Below, piece after piece: positions 1 to 6,110 of a DNA stretch of 12,373 nt (position 1 is its first letter; each line of letters opens with the position of its first letter). The DNA lies in contig NZ_JALOCF010000084.1 of NCBI RefSeq assembly GCF_023227905.1, positions 1 to 12,373 on the forward strand, read 5' to 3'. The DNA comes from Methylobacter sp. (lineage in GTDB: Bacteria > Pseudomonadota > Gammaproteobacteria > Methylococcales > Methylomonadaceae). Both the position numbers and the translations under genes were made by a program. A model generated the notes under the pieces. That model had not been told where the DNA came from, made no database searches, and was given only the letters and a program-made list of their open reading frames with translations.

Positions 1-48
1 AAAAGAGGAAATTGACTGACCTGCGCCGAAAAATGGCTGGAGTTAGGC
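1..48 (-). repeat. Partial attC site at the window edge
   Basis: On the minus strand GCCTAAC (42-48) fits the RYYYAAC core of an attC 5' end. It is the exact complement of GTTAGGC at 805-811, which starts the cassette holding the HNH-like gene. The site would run to lower coordinates and is cut by the window start, so its second core is not visible. The bases from about 49 to 170 are the non-coding tail of that cassette. Confidence 0.6.
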
Positions 49-170
49 TCAGTGAGTTGGCAGAATCATGAAAAAAAGCGAGTTTTCTTTCAGGCACTAC
101 TTATCTCAAATCAACCAAGACCAGTCATATTTTGAAAAAAATTTCACGCCCAAATTCACCCATAGCCCTG

Positions 171-794
171 TTAAGCATAGCGGCGCTCGCTGGAGCTCTT
201 GACATGACATGGTTGGCATACCGCCCGAAGCTCTGCGGTTTTATGAGCAGCCAAGATATATTGAACTGCTGGGTTAGAATCCGGCAATGAAAATTGCTCC
301 TCGCTCCACCAATTAAACCGAGCAAACGCTTCTTCAAGTAGCTTTTCATCAAGAAGAGAAATTGCCTGCGTAGCTATTTCATCAAACTCAGGAGCGACAT
401 GATCTACGTGCTCTGAATGCGCACCACATTTCTCGCACACAGGATGAAGAGCCTTGTATTTGGCGATGATTGGCTTAATTGCATAGCGGAGCGCCATCTT
501 TATCCAATCGTATTCGTCGCGAGGTCTGATGCACTGGTTCCATGAAACCTTATGCCAGCCATGCTCAGGGAAAAAACCCTCAAAATCATAAGCTGCGCCC
601 GGTCGGAACAGCATGCGGAAGCGTGTGGGTTTTATGCCTCTTTTTGAGCAGTAATAATGTTTTTCTGCGATCAACCCAGTAATAAGGGGAGATTCGAACT
701 CTTCCCTAAAAGCAAACCGTTTGAGTTCGTCGCGAATGGCCTGGGTAAGCTGAGTTTTTGTCAGCCCCGAAAAGTATGGTTTGCCTCGACTCAT
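171..794 (-). CDS. HNH-like (zinc-binding) cassette protein
   Basis: This 207-residue protein has a C-terminal pattern typical of HNH/treble-clef nucleases: C120-x2-C123, then H129-V-D-H132, then C193-x2-C196-H197. The two CxxC pairs would hold zinc and the HxDH segment would form the active-site strand. The N-terminal 110 residues (aromatic-rich, with the stretch FEGFFPEHGWHKVSW at 71-85) are not recognised with certainty. The ATG lies 11 bases after the cassette core GTTAGGC, and the preceding sequence has no convincing Shine-Dalgarno site, as is common for cassette genes. It is the last cassette gene in transcription order in this window. The HNH assignment rests on motif spacing only; a purely structural zinc domain cannot be excluded. 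The substrate is unknown. Confidence 0.7.
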   Translation of the reverse strand: MSRGKPYFSGLTKTQLTQAIRDELKRFAFREEFESPLITGLIAEKHYYCSKRGIKPTRFRMLFRPGAAYDFEGFFPEHGWHKVSWNQCIRPRDEYDWIKMALRYAIKPIIAKYKALHPVCEKCGAHSEHVDHVAPEFDEIATQAISLLDEKLLEEAFARFNWWSEEQFSLPDSNPAVQYILAAHKTAELRAVCQPCHVKSSSERRYA

Positions 795-804
795 GTCATG
801 CCTA

Positions 805-811
805 ACAAATG
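805..811 (-). other. Cassette start core site (attC R' box)
   Basis: GTTAGGC on the minus strand is a perfect GTTRRRY core, 10 bases before the HNH-like gene start. It is complementary to GCCTAAC at 42-48, so the two define one cassette. The matching 5' half of the attC it should belong to is not clear between 812 and 880. Confidence 0.6.
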
Positions 812-879
812 ATTATATAGTTTCCGCATATCATCTCTAATTACCTCACTCTAGGCAACGTGCTCTGGATTTTTCTCGG

Positions 880-1079
880 AATTCTAACTGTATCTCTGCA
901 AAAGAGCTTCCAACTTTTTCTACTTCCGGCGCTCATTTTACCAGTCATGTCGACGGCAGTTATTTTTAAAGACAGTAATATACTGGCCATTCTTGACGCT
1001 TTTTACTGGTAAATTCTCCATGCTTTTTGACATAGAAGATAGCAGTTGATAGCTATCCCTCTGGCTATACGTTAGAATT
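880..1079. repeat. 200-base nested imperfect palindrome, attC-like
   Basis: The outer arms are AATTCTAACtGTAT (880-893) and ATACGTTAGAATT (1067-1079), 13 pairs with one bulged T. Inner arms are TTTACCAGT (937-945) with ACTGGTAAA (1005-1013), and CAGTA (973-977) with TACTG (981-985). All three pairs share nearly the same centre (975-980). The ends are attC-type cores (TTCTAAC and GTTAGAA), but the length exceeds usual attC sites, including the roughly 125-130-base VCR type. It ends 4 bases before the next ATG. Orientation cannot be decided from its symmetry. It may be a giant attC, or a small palindromic element inserted at a core site. Confidence 0.55.
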
Positions 1080-1083
1080 AAGC

Positions 1084-1485
1084 ATGGAATACCACAATCA
1101 ACATATTTTTGACTGTGCTCACTGCGCCGGCACAGGGACATGTACAAAAGGGAAAAATGAAACCTCTTGTGTTGCGTGCATAAAAAGAAACGATTTGACC
1201 CAAGGATTGTTTTCGAAAATTTTTTCGAAAACTCAGGATCATACAGGGCTGTCCTGTGGAACATGTGGGGGACTTGGGAAAACAGACACTCTTACTCATC
1301 GGATGAATAACCGCACAGCACCTCTTTTGGCAATTTCGATTATAGCTTTTTGCTTCACATTAATTTTTTTCGCTCTATTCAAAAACGAGCATCTATCTGA
1401 AATACTGACGTTTTGCGGGACCTTAATAGGATCGGTAGTCGGATATTACTTCAGCGGTAAAAATACAAGCAGAAACTTTAATTGA
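1084..1485 (+). CDS. Small membrane protein with DnaJ-type CxxCxGxG zinc motifs
   Basis: This 133-residue protein has CxxCxGxG (C11, C14, then C20), a CVAC pair (C29, C32) and CGTCGGLG (C58, C61). That resembles the cysteine-rich zinc-binding module of DnaJ/Hsp40, without a J domain. Two hydrophobic helices follow at about 80-99 and 108-123, so the zinc module probably sits on one face of the membrane. It is the only plus-strand gene in the window and starts 4 bases after the core GTTAGAA. Its stop codon lies within AATTGAAAC (1480-1488), a degenerate copy of the expected AATTCTAAC. A 12-base near-repeat (TTTTCGAAAA twice, 1210-1231) encodes FSK-IFSK. Its role is unknown; proteins of this kind look typical of cassette arrays. 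Confidence 0.75.
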   Translation: MEYHNQHIFDCAHCAGTGTCTKGKNETSCVACIKRNDLTQGLFSKIFSKTQDHTGLSCGTCGGLGKTDTLTHRMNNRTAPLLAISIIAFCFTLIFFALFKNEHLSEILTFCGTLIGSVVGYYFSGKNTSRNFN

Positions 1486-1507
1486 AACATGTTGGGTTGC
1501 AAGTCAA

Positions 1508-1535
1508 CATTGCTGCACAAGCAATGCTTTTATTC
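1508..1535 (+). terminator. Possible Rho-independent terminator
   Basis: A perfect 7-base stem, CATTGCT (1508-1514) with AGCAATG (1520-1526), has a 5-base loop and is followed by CTTTTATT. It lies 23 bases after the stop of the plus-strand gene. It also sits in the middle of a degenerate attC-like interval (1480-1574), so the hairpin may instead be the variable loop of a recombination site. Confidence 0.4.
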
Positions 1536-1557
1536 GGCTTTATTTAACATAAAGTCC

Positions 1558-1574
1558 GTTAGACGAAGTTAGAG
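1558..1574. other. Paired attC core sites, degenerate attC
   Basis: GTTAGAC (1558-1564) and GTTAGAG (1568-1574) read on the plus strand. Their complements, GTCTAAC and CTCTAAC, are RYYYAAC-like on the minus strand. CTCTAAC matches the core GTTAGAG at 2151-2157 that opens the HicB cassette, so it probably marks that cassette's end. A weak inner pair, ATGTT (1489-1493) with AACAT (1546-1550), suggests a decayed attC spanning about 1480-1574, but the far core is poor. Confidence 0.4.
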
Positions 1575-1611
1575 AAGCGGTAGGTATAGCTTCCGGGCCG
1601 CCTAAAACACA

Positions 1612-1845
1612 TTAATCCTTGCTCGGCTTTGCCTCGATGACTGGCTGGCCGGGTTTGGGCAAGGATGGCAACGGCACGGGCCGGTTGTCGTCGGTATAGA
1701 ATTCCAGCGCCGTTGCCAAGGCATCGGCGGCCATTGCTAAAGCTTCCTCGTAAGTGTCGCCCTGGGTCAAGGCTTCCGGCACATCGGGAAAGCTGACAAA
1801 AAAGCCGCCCTCGTCTACTGGCTCAATATTCACGGGATAACGCAT
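1612..1845 (-). CDS. hicB: HicB-family antitoxin, truncated, no HicA partner
   Basis: The 77 residues match the N-terminal, partly RNase H-like fold of HicB: MRYPVNIEPVDEGGF, then FPDVPEALTQGDTYEEALA and LATALEFYTDDNRPVPLPS. HicB normally neutralises the HicA mRNA interferase and uses a C-terminal ribbon-helix-helix or HTH domain to repress its operon. Here the protein stops after KPSKD, so the DNA-binding half is missing. No intact hicA lies on either side. A strong GGAGG is 7 bases before the ATG, so translation is likely. The cassette is bounded by GTTAGAG (2151-2157) and CTCTAAC (1568-1574). It could act as an orphan antitoxin against HicA toxins elsewhere, or be a relic; the sequence cannot separate these. 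Confidence 0.8.
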   Translation of the reverse strand: MRYPVNIEPVDEGGFFVSFPDVPEALTQGDTYEEALAMAADALATALEFYTDDNRPVPLPSLPKPGQPVIEAKPSKD

Positions 1846-2007
1846 TTTTACACCTCCTACAGTCAGATTTAGCTATGCTGGCTGGGAAACGGCTTTCACT
1901 ATGTGCCACTATTGGACGCTGAGTTTTCCAGTCATAAAAATTTACATGGGTAAGACTATCAACATGACAGTGGTTGGCTGCTGGAAAATTTAAACGCCGT
2001 TGTCCAT

Positions 2008-2145
2008 CTAAGGGCTTCCATTGGCATCAAGGAAAAGCCAACTCCCTTCTTCCACATCTATGCCATCTCAGTATGCAATTGCGTCCGACTCACTCGCAAA
2101 GACTATTAGGGTTTTATCGTTCGCCGCAAAAAAAGCGAAGATCAT
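2008..2145 (-). pseudogene. Decayed cassette gene with in-frame stops
   Basis: An ATG at 2145, 5 bases after the core GTTAGAG, opens a protein-like frame: MIFAFFAANDKTLIVFASES then DAIAY. A TGA follows at 2068-2070. The same frame continues as DGIDVEEGSWLFLDANGSP and meets TAG at 2008. The segment looks like one small protein in which a Cys or Trp codon became TGA, followed by a second lesion. The remaining gene-free stretch to 1846 shows no clear feature beyond the HicB ribosome binding site. The family is not named with confidence; short proteins of this type are frequent in cassettes. Confidence 0.5.
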
Positions 2146-2150
2146 GTGGA

Positions 2151-2222
2151 CTCTAACGTCGAGCTTTGCGGAAAATTTGGAGCGCAACGGAAAATTTGTC
2201 CGACAATAGCGCCTTGTTATGA
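2151..2222 (-). repeat. attC site (72 bases)
   Basis: On the minus strand the site runs from TCATAAC (2216-2222) to GTTAGAG (2151-2157). The 5' core, extended as CTCATAAC, is complementary to GTTATGAG at 2786-2793, the start of the cassette holding the PD-(D/E)XK-like gene. Its interior holds two copies of CAAATTTTCCG. It begins 3 bases after that gene's stop. Confidence 0.75.
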
Positions 2223-2225
2223 GTG

Positions 2226-2765
2226 TTAAAACACTTGCGGCCATTCATTTTGTAACTGACCGTTCCGATATTGTTCAAATTGGAACGTCCTCGCTCCAGC
2301 ATTAAGTTCGATATAATACCCAAGCTTATAATTACAAACATGCTCAGGGTGTACTTGGCCATCTGCAGACCAAACACCGTCATAGCTGGCTTTAGTGAGC
2401 GCTCTAAGCCTTTTTCTGTCGTTATCTTTTTCTTTTTGTGAGCGGTTTGATTTTTTCATTTCAATGGCAATCAAGTTATCTTCTTCAACTGTTGCCCCTC
2501 GACTATGAAGAATCAGATCACAATTTATAGTGACAACTTCAAAGTGCTCGTCAAGTATTGTCTTAATCCGTCCATTTTGCTTGCGGTTATATTCTGGATC
2601 TACAAAATAGTCTTCTAATCCAAACCTAGAGAGATTGCGACTAATCACTATTGATAGCCGACCGCATAAATTTCTCTCGCTAACGGCGGCAAGGATGTTG
2701 TCTGCCTCTGTTATTAGAAATTCATCGAACGATAAATTCATTAATTCTTCTAATTTCTTATGCAT
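2226..2765 (-). CDS. PD-(D/E)XK nuclease-like cassette protein
   Basis: The 179-residue protein has the core of a restriction-endonuclease-like fold. D83 is in NCDLILHSRG (81-90), and E102-M-K104 is in DNLIAIEMKKS (96-106), giving the D...ExK metal site on adjacent strands. A basic helix, KDNDRKRLRALT (113-124), follows, as in small nucleases that bind DNA through this region. The N-terminal 60 residues are helical with no identifiable domain. The start ATG is about 20 bases after the cassette core GTTATGA, with only a weak GAG upstream. The stop TAA is 3 bases from the attC core. Many cassette hypothetical proteins share this D...ExK pattern; whether they are nucleases in vivo is not shown by sequence. 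Confidence 0.7.
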   Translation of the reverse strand: MHKKLEELMNLSFDEFLITEADNILAAVSERNLCGRLSIVISRNLSRFGLEDYFVDPEYNRKQNGRIKTILDEHFEVVTINCDLILHSRGATVEEDNLIAIEMKKSNRSQKEKDNDRKRLRALTKASYDGVWSADGQVHPEHVCNYKLGYYIELNAGARTFQFEQYRNGQLQNEWPQVF

Positions 2766-2786
2766 TCTCAGGTCAACTCGATTTTC

Positions 2787-2860
2787 TCATAACGTGGGGC
2801 TAAGGGGCTGCGCCGCTTTTGCGCAGTCTCGCTCGCTTGATTGATGGGTTAGGTTAGGTT
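2787..2860 (-). repeat. attC site (about 69-74 bases)
   Basis: On the minus strand the site begins with AACCTAAC, present twice in overlap (2848-2855 and 2853-2860), and ends at GTTATGA (2787-2793). The central stem is formed by ACTGCGC and GCGCAG around an A/G-rich loop. AACCTAAC complements GTTAGGTT at 3496-3503, the start of this cassette. The duplicated core is unusual and may reflect slippage or an imprecise exchange. Confidence 0.85.
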
Positions 2861-2863
2861 ATA

Positions 2864-3481
2864 TCATGACAAGAGGCTCTGCATGTCATTTATGTAAGCA
2901 GCGTAGTTTTTCCAAGCAAGAAGGCTTAATATCTGCTTTGCTCGGCTCTGATTAGGATGGTTCGCTAAAGAATACTGCGCCCCTTGCTCGGCCTCGAGCG
3001 TGGCAAACAAATCGGTAACGGGTTTCTTGAAATTGCCTTCCTCATAGTGAAGAGCTTGATTGCGAGCCTGCCAGATGATTTCTTTTAAGGAAGCAGTGCC
3101 GATCTTTCGACCTTCAGGCGCTGCCGCTAGGCTTCCGTGAACAATTGAAATGCCTTGCTTGGCAATCTGCAGAATAGAGCCCGCGATAGCTTGCATGGCC
3201 TGTTGGCGTGTGCCGATGCTTGCTTGAAGGGTGGCTAGTTGTCGTTGTTGTGCCTCTGCTTGTTCTGCCGCCGTGGCCATGCGACCGAAGGCAGCCATCA
3301 CATAGGCATCAGAGAAATCGTCGTTTAGATCGCTGGACTCAAAGTCCCACTTGTGAACACGGAACTGAGCTTCAACGGCTTTCAATTGCCCAGCCAATTC
3401 CTCCAGTTTGTTCTCCTCTTCCATCACGAGTCGGATGAGATTCTTTGCGGCGAACTCAGTATCGACGATGTATTGGTGCAT
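2864..3481 (-). CDS. Coiled-coil cassette protein with HEPN-type RN-x3-H motif
   Basis: The 205-residue reading starts at ATG 3481, 15 bases after the core GTTAGGT; longer versions would run through the attC site. Residues 17-40 and 66-108 are helical and rich in Glu, Gln and Ala, consistent with a coiled coil. Residues 133-149 contain R140-N141-QAL-H145 in IIWQARNQALHYEE, the form of the catalytic RN-x3-H of HEPN RNases. The rest of the protein is all-helical, which fits a HEPN-like fold. HEPN proteins are often toxins or RNases in defence and toxin-antitoxin systems. No antitoxin partner is adjacent, and the motif alone is weak evidence, so RNase activity is an inference. The stop TGA is 3 bases before the attC core. 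Confidence 0.65.
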   Translation of the reverse strand: MHQYIVDTEFAAKNLIRLVMEEENKLEELAGQLKAVEAQFRVHKWDFESSDLNDDFSDAYVMAAFGRMATAAEQAEAQQRQLATLQASIGTRQQAMQAIAGSILQIAKQGISIVHGSLAAAPEGRKIGTASLKEIIWQARNQALHYEEGNFKKPVTDLFATLEAEQGAQYSLANHPNQSRAKQILSLLAWKNYAAYINDMQSLLS

Positions 3482-3496
3482 GACGGTACTTGTGCA

Positions 3497-3566
3497 ACCT
3501 AACGTAAAGGTGAGGGGGCGCGAGCGGCTTCGCCGCGAAGCGTCCCTCTCGACCGGCAAGTTAGGT
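3497..3566 (-). repeat. attC site (70 bases)
   Basis: On the minus strand the site runs from ACCTAAC (3560-3566, a perfect RYYYAAC) to GTTAGGT (3497-3503, a perfect GTTRRRY). The interior forms a strong GC-rich stem around TTCGCGGCGAA. The 5' core, extended as ACACCTAAC, complements the 9 bases GTTAGGTGT that start the CoiA-like cassette. The stop codon of that gene lies inside the core. This is the most canonical attC of the array. Confidence 0.92.
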
Positions 3567-4199
3567 GTGATATTTGCCGCCAAAGTATTCAACGAAGTTT
3601 TGTTTTGGGTAAGCCTTAACTTGACCATTTTTTGTCGCTCCGTCGTAATTAATTAAGTGCCACACAACGTCTGTGCCAAAATCAAAATATACGTGTTTGG
3701 TAGCGTTAGCCCATTTCGCCAATAATTTACTTCGGCCAACCCATTTAATATTTCTTAACGTTAGATCGTTGGTGTGAGGCTGGTATACGCTCATATTAAA
3801 GTAGACTTTGTCGAATTCGTTCTTGACTCCGTCTACCACCCAAATCATTTGATCATAGAAATTCTCTCTAGCGGCGACTTCGTTGGGGTCAATTGAGTAA
3901 CTTTGAAACTCGATAACACACCCTTTGGGTGAGTAAACATCAGCGATATGTTTCTCCTGGGTTTGCGCAGCCTTAAAGACCACTTCTTGGCACTCTAGGG
4001 GAAAGTAGTTTTTCCATTTTCGATGCCACTCGGACTCGTTTTCCCACCAAGGGTCGCAGATGTCTTTGCTTTTGTGCGCCCAGTGGTGAATTTTGAACTT
4101 GCCACACTTGGGCACGACCTCTCCGCCACAGCACTGGCAAACTCCACGTAGGCCTTTAGTGGCCTCGGTTTTTATATTCTCGACATATGCGTATCGCAC
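3561..4199 (-). CDS. CoiA-like nuclease, cassette-encoded
   Basis: The 212-residue protein resembles the CoiA-like family (competence protein CoiA and related nucleases). It has an N-terminal zinc site (C21, C23/C24, C32, then HHWAH at 38-42) as in the usual C-x2-C...C...H.AH pattern. Next come ESEWHRKWK (55-63), HIADV with D87, and VIEFQS with E97-x-Q99, which together look like a PD-(D/E)XK-type active site. FYDQMIWVVDG (114-124) is also characteristic of the family. CoiA family proteins are linked to DNA processing in natural transformation, but many cassette and phage copies have unknown roles. The start is 7 bases after the cassette core. That core is split by the group II intron, so the gene's transcript would carry the intron 5' of it. 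The stop TAA overlaps the attC core. Confidence 0.8.
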   Translation of the reverse strand: MRYAYVENIKTEATKGLRGVCQCCGGEVVPKCGKFKIHHWAHKSKDICDPWWENESEWHRKWKNYFPLECQEVVFKAAQTQEKHIADVYSPKGCVIEFQSYSIDPNEVAARENFYDQMIWVVDGVKNEFDKVYFNMSVYQPHTNDLTLRNIKWVGRSKLLAKWANATKHVYFDFGTDVVWHLINYDGATKNGQVKAYPKQNFVEYFGGKYHT

Positions 4200-4210
4200 A
4201 TTAACACCTA

Positions 4211-4284
4211 ATCGGGATAGGAAGAAGCCTCACGGCTCCTCCCTCCCACACCACCGGGCATACGGATCACGTACACGGCGGTTC
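4211..4284 (-). ncRNA. Group II intron domains V and VI
   Basis: On the minus strand domain V starts GAACCGCCGTGTACG (from 4284) and pairs back through CCGTATGCCCGGTGG to about 4247. It includes a CGC near its base, as in class C, rather than AGC. Domain VI follows: a GGAGGGAGGAGCC / GGCTTCTTCCT stem with a GUGA-type loop. An unpaired A at 4218, 8 bases from the 3' end, fits the branch-point position. Confidence 0.8.
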
Positions 4285-4290
4285 GATGAT

Positions 4291-5658
4291 TCATACCTGC
4301 CGCTCCGCCAAGGCGGGCAGCCCCATTTGTGCAAATGCCTTCGCTGGCAACGCCAGCGATAACGCCGGGGTTTTCGATAAGCGCCACGGGCCATGCGCAC
4401 TTTTGCTGGTATTCCAAGCTTCTCGCACGGATACCCCGCGTTTGCGCAATTCCCGGTAGCCCGATTTTCCCCATTGTTTCCAGATGTAACAGCGTAACTT
4501 GCGTCGTATCCATTTGTCGATGTCTCGCAGAGGGCTCATCACTTCGGCGATGCCAAAGTAAGCTTTCCAACCAAGCAGGGCTTTTCTTAGTTCTGCGATA
4601 ATCTGTTCCAAACGGCGGCCTCGGGTACGACGGGTCAGTTTGCGAATACGGTTTTTCAACTTTTCAATGGCTTGGTCGGCCACTTTTAGTTTGTTCCCGT
4701 TGCGACTGACCGTGAAGCCCAAAAACTTTCGGTTATAAGGGCGGTCCACTGCGCTTTTGAGCGGATTGACTGTGAGCTTCAGTCGCTCGCTCAACCAGCG
4801 CGTTACGCTTGCCATCACTCGTTCACCGGCGCGTTTGCTTTTGACGACGATATTACTGTCGTCGGCATAGCGGGCAAAACGGTGGCCGCGCCTTTGCAGT
4901 TCCCAGTCCAGTTCATTCAGTACGATATTGGCTAACAGCGGTGACAGCGGTCCGCCTTGTGGAACGCCCATGGTGCAGGGTTGGAGCGTTTCTCCCTCTT
5001 GCACACCTGTTTTCAGGTAGCGGTTGATCAGTCTTAACAGATCCGGATCGTAAGGCTGGCTTTTCAGCTTGGCCATGAGCCGATCATGATTGACCCGATC
5101 AAAGAATGCCTGCAAATCCAGGTCGACTACCCAGCGATAGCCTTGACGGATATCCGCCTGTAGCTTGCGTACCGCGTGGTGCGCTGAGCGATTCGGACGA
5201 AAACCAAAACTGTCCCGGTGAAATTGGGCTTCCCACTGTGGGCTTAACACTTGTGCGATAGCCTGTTGAATAAACCGGTCCAGCACGGTGGGGATTCCCA
5301 GTCCTCGACAACTGCCATCGGGTTTGGGAATTTCGACGCGTCTAACCGGTTGGGGACGGTAGCGCCCCGTTTCCAGTTGTTCGCGAATGTCCGGCCAGTG
5401 CTGTTTCAGGTACTGCGGCAATTCGTTGACGGTCATGCCGTCAATGCCCGGCGCGCCTTTGTTCCGGCGGACTTGCTTCAGCGCGCGTTGCAGGTTGGTG
5501 CGATCCAGCACCGCCTGCAAGCTCGCCTTGGGTGGGCTGGAGTCCAGCTTACTTTGCGCTCCAATCACGCTTTCATCCTGTGATTTGTTCACAGCCTGCT
5601 GGTGCAGGAGGTCTGATGCGATAGTCTGATTCATTGCAAATAAATTGTCCTCTTTCAT
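4291..5658 (-). CDS. ltrA: Group II intron reverse transcriptase/maturase
   Basis: The 455-residue intron-encoded protein binds its intron RNA, promotes splicing and copies the intron at the target. Visible motifs, in order: an N-terminal RT0 region (about 48-80), IPKPDG and LGIPTVLDR (110-128), the metal-binding aspartate D181 in DLQAFFD, QGGPLSPLLANI (234-245), RYADDSNIVV (263-272), and KFLGFTVSR (311-319). A maturase (X) domain covers about 325-430. No HNH endonuclease follows, as expected for class C. The stop is 7 bases from domain V. The first ATG (5658) has no clear ribosome binding site. A second ATG at 5634 (residue 9) has AGAGGA 13 bases upstream, so the start is uncertain by 8 residues. 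All catalytic residues are present. Confidence 0.95.
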   Translation of the reverse strand: MKEDNLFAMNQTIASDLLHQQAVNKSQDESVIGAQSKLDSSPPKASLQAVLDRTNLQRALKQVRRNKGAPGIDGMTVNELPQYLKQHWPDIREQLETGRYRPQPVRRVEIPKPDGSCRGLGIPTVLDRFIQQAIAQVLSPQWEAQFHRDSFGFRPNRSAHHAVRKLQADIRQGYRWVVDLDLQAFFDRVNHDRLMAKLKSQPYDPDLLRLINRYLKTGVQEGETLQPCTMGVPQGGPLSPLLANIVLNELDWELQRRGHRFARYADDSNIVVKSKRAGERVMASVTRWLSERLKLTVNPLKSAVDRPYNRKFLGFTVSRNGNKLKVADQAIEKLKNRIRKLTRRTRGRRLEQIIAELRKALLGWKAYFGIAEVMSPLRDIDKWIRRKLRCYIWKQWGKSGYRELRKRGVSVREAWNTSKSAHGPWRLSKTPALSLALPAKAFAQMGLPALAERQV

Positions 5659-6049
5659 CGTTCAGGCCTTCAGCGGTTGCCATCCGCCTACTATGCCGTC
5701 TGCTGACTTCTCCAAATTGATTGGCGATTATTACTAATCGTCTAGCTTCATCTTCCCAAAGCCGTTCGGAGACCTCCCGGGGTAAGACACGTTACTTTCA
5801 CTGCGCGAACGCCGAATTTACAAAAATGCATCCCAATCGTAGATGGAGGGCTTCGCGGTCACGTGCCCGCTCGCCCCGGATGCATCACGCCTCATATCCG
5901 GTTTTTGTTCATCGCCCCGCAGTTTTGGGTTCGGCTTCTTCCAGACCCTGCCTCACGGCAACGCCCTTGCCGTTTCCCTAGCCTTCGGCTCTACGAAAAC
6001 CTGGCTGCCGGACTTCCACCGACATAGTAACGCGCCATGCCCGGCACAC

Positions 6050-6110
6050 ACGTGGAATTGAGGAGCGCGCCGCCGATAGGCGGAGCGTCCCCTCGAACGC
6101 AGGGTTAGAG
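6050..6110 (-). repeat. attC site interrupted by the group II intron
   Basis: On the minus strand the site starts at CTCTAAC (6104-6110), which includes the stop codon of the upstream gene. It contains a GC-rich stem around CCGCCTATCGGCGG and runs to CCACGT at 6050. The last five bases of its R' core, TAGGT, lie at 4206-4210 beyond the intron. Joined, it is a 66-base attC. The 5' core, extended as GTGCTCTAAC, complements the 10 bases GTTAGAGCAC that open the upstream cassette. Confidence 0.9.

Larger units (their letters stand above)
4211..6049 (-). mobile_element. Class C group II intron, complete, inserted in an attC core
   Basis: The boundaries are defined on both sides. On the minus strand the 5' exon ends CCACGT and the intron opens GTGTGCCGGGC at 6049. 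It closes CCTATCCCGAT at 4211 (AY end), and the 3' exon resumes TAGGTGTT. Removing 1839 bases restores GTTAGGT, a perfect attC R' core. A reverse transcriptase gene lies inside, with domains V and VI at the 3' end and the ribozyme's long 5' part at about 5660-6049. Class C introns insert after stem-loops (terminators or attC sites). The attC stem directly precedes this site. No defect is visible, so the element may be active. Confidence 0.92.

Noticed and set aside
125..170. Long overlapping frames antisense or out of frame to the cassette genes
   Set aside because: They are shadows of the recognised genes and attC sites, without ribosome binding sites or recognisable protein features.
1210..1231. 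TTTTCGAAAA palindromes as an operator
   Set aside because: They lie inside the coding region and are explained by the repeated FSK codons.
2864..3628. A longer start for the coiled-coil cassette gene, at 3628
   Set aside because: The extra 49 codons run through the attC site and into the upstream CoiA-like gene; cassette structure and the ATG at 3481 just after the core fix the start.
4211..6049. An insertion sequence or retron instead of a group II intron
   Set aside because: The RT has a maturase domain, and domain V, domain VI, GTGTG/AT ends and exact restoration of the attC core all point to a group II intron.
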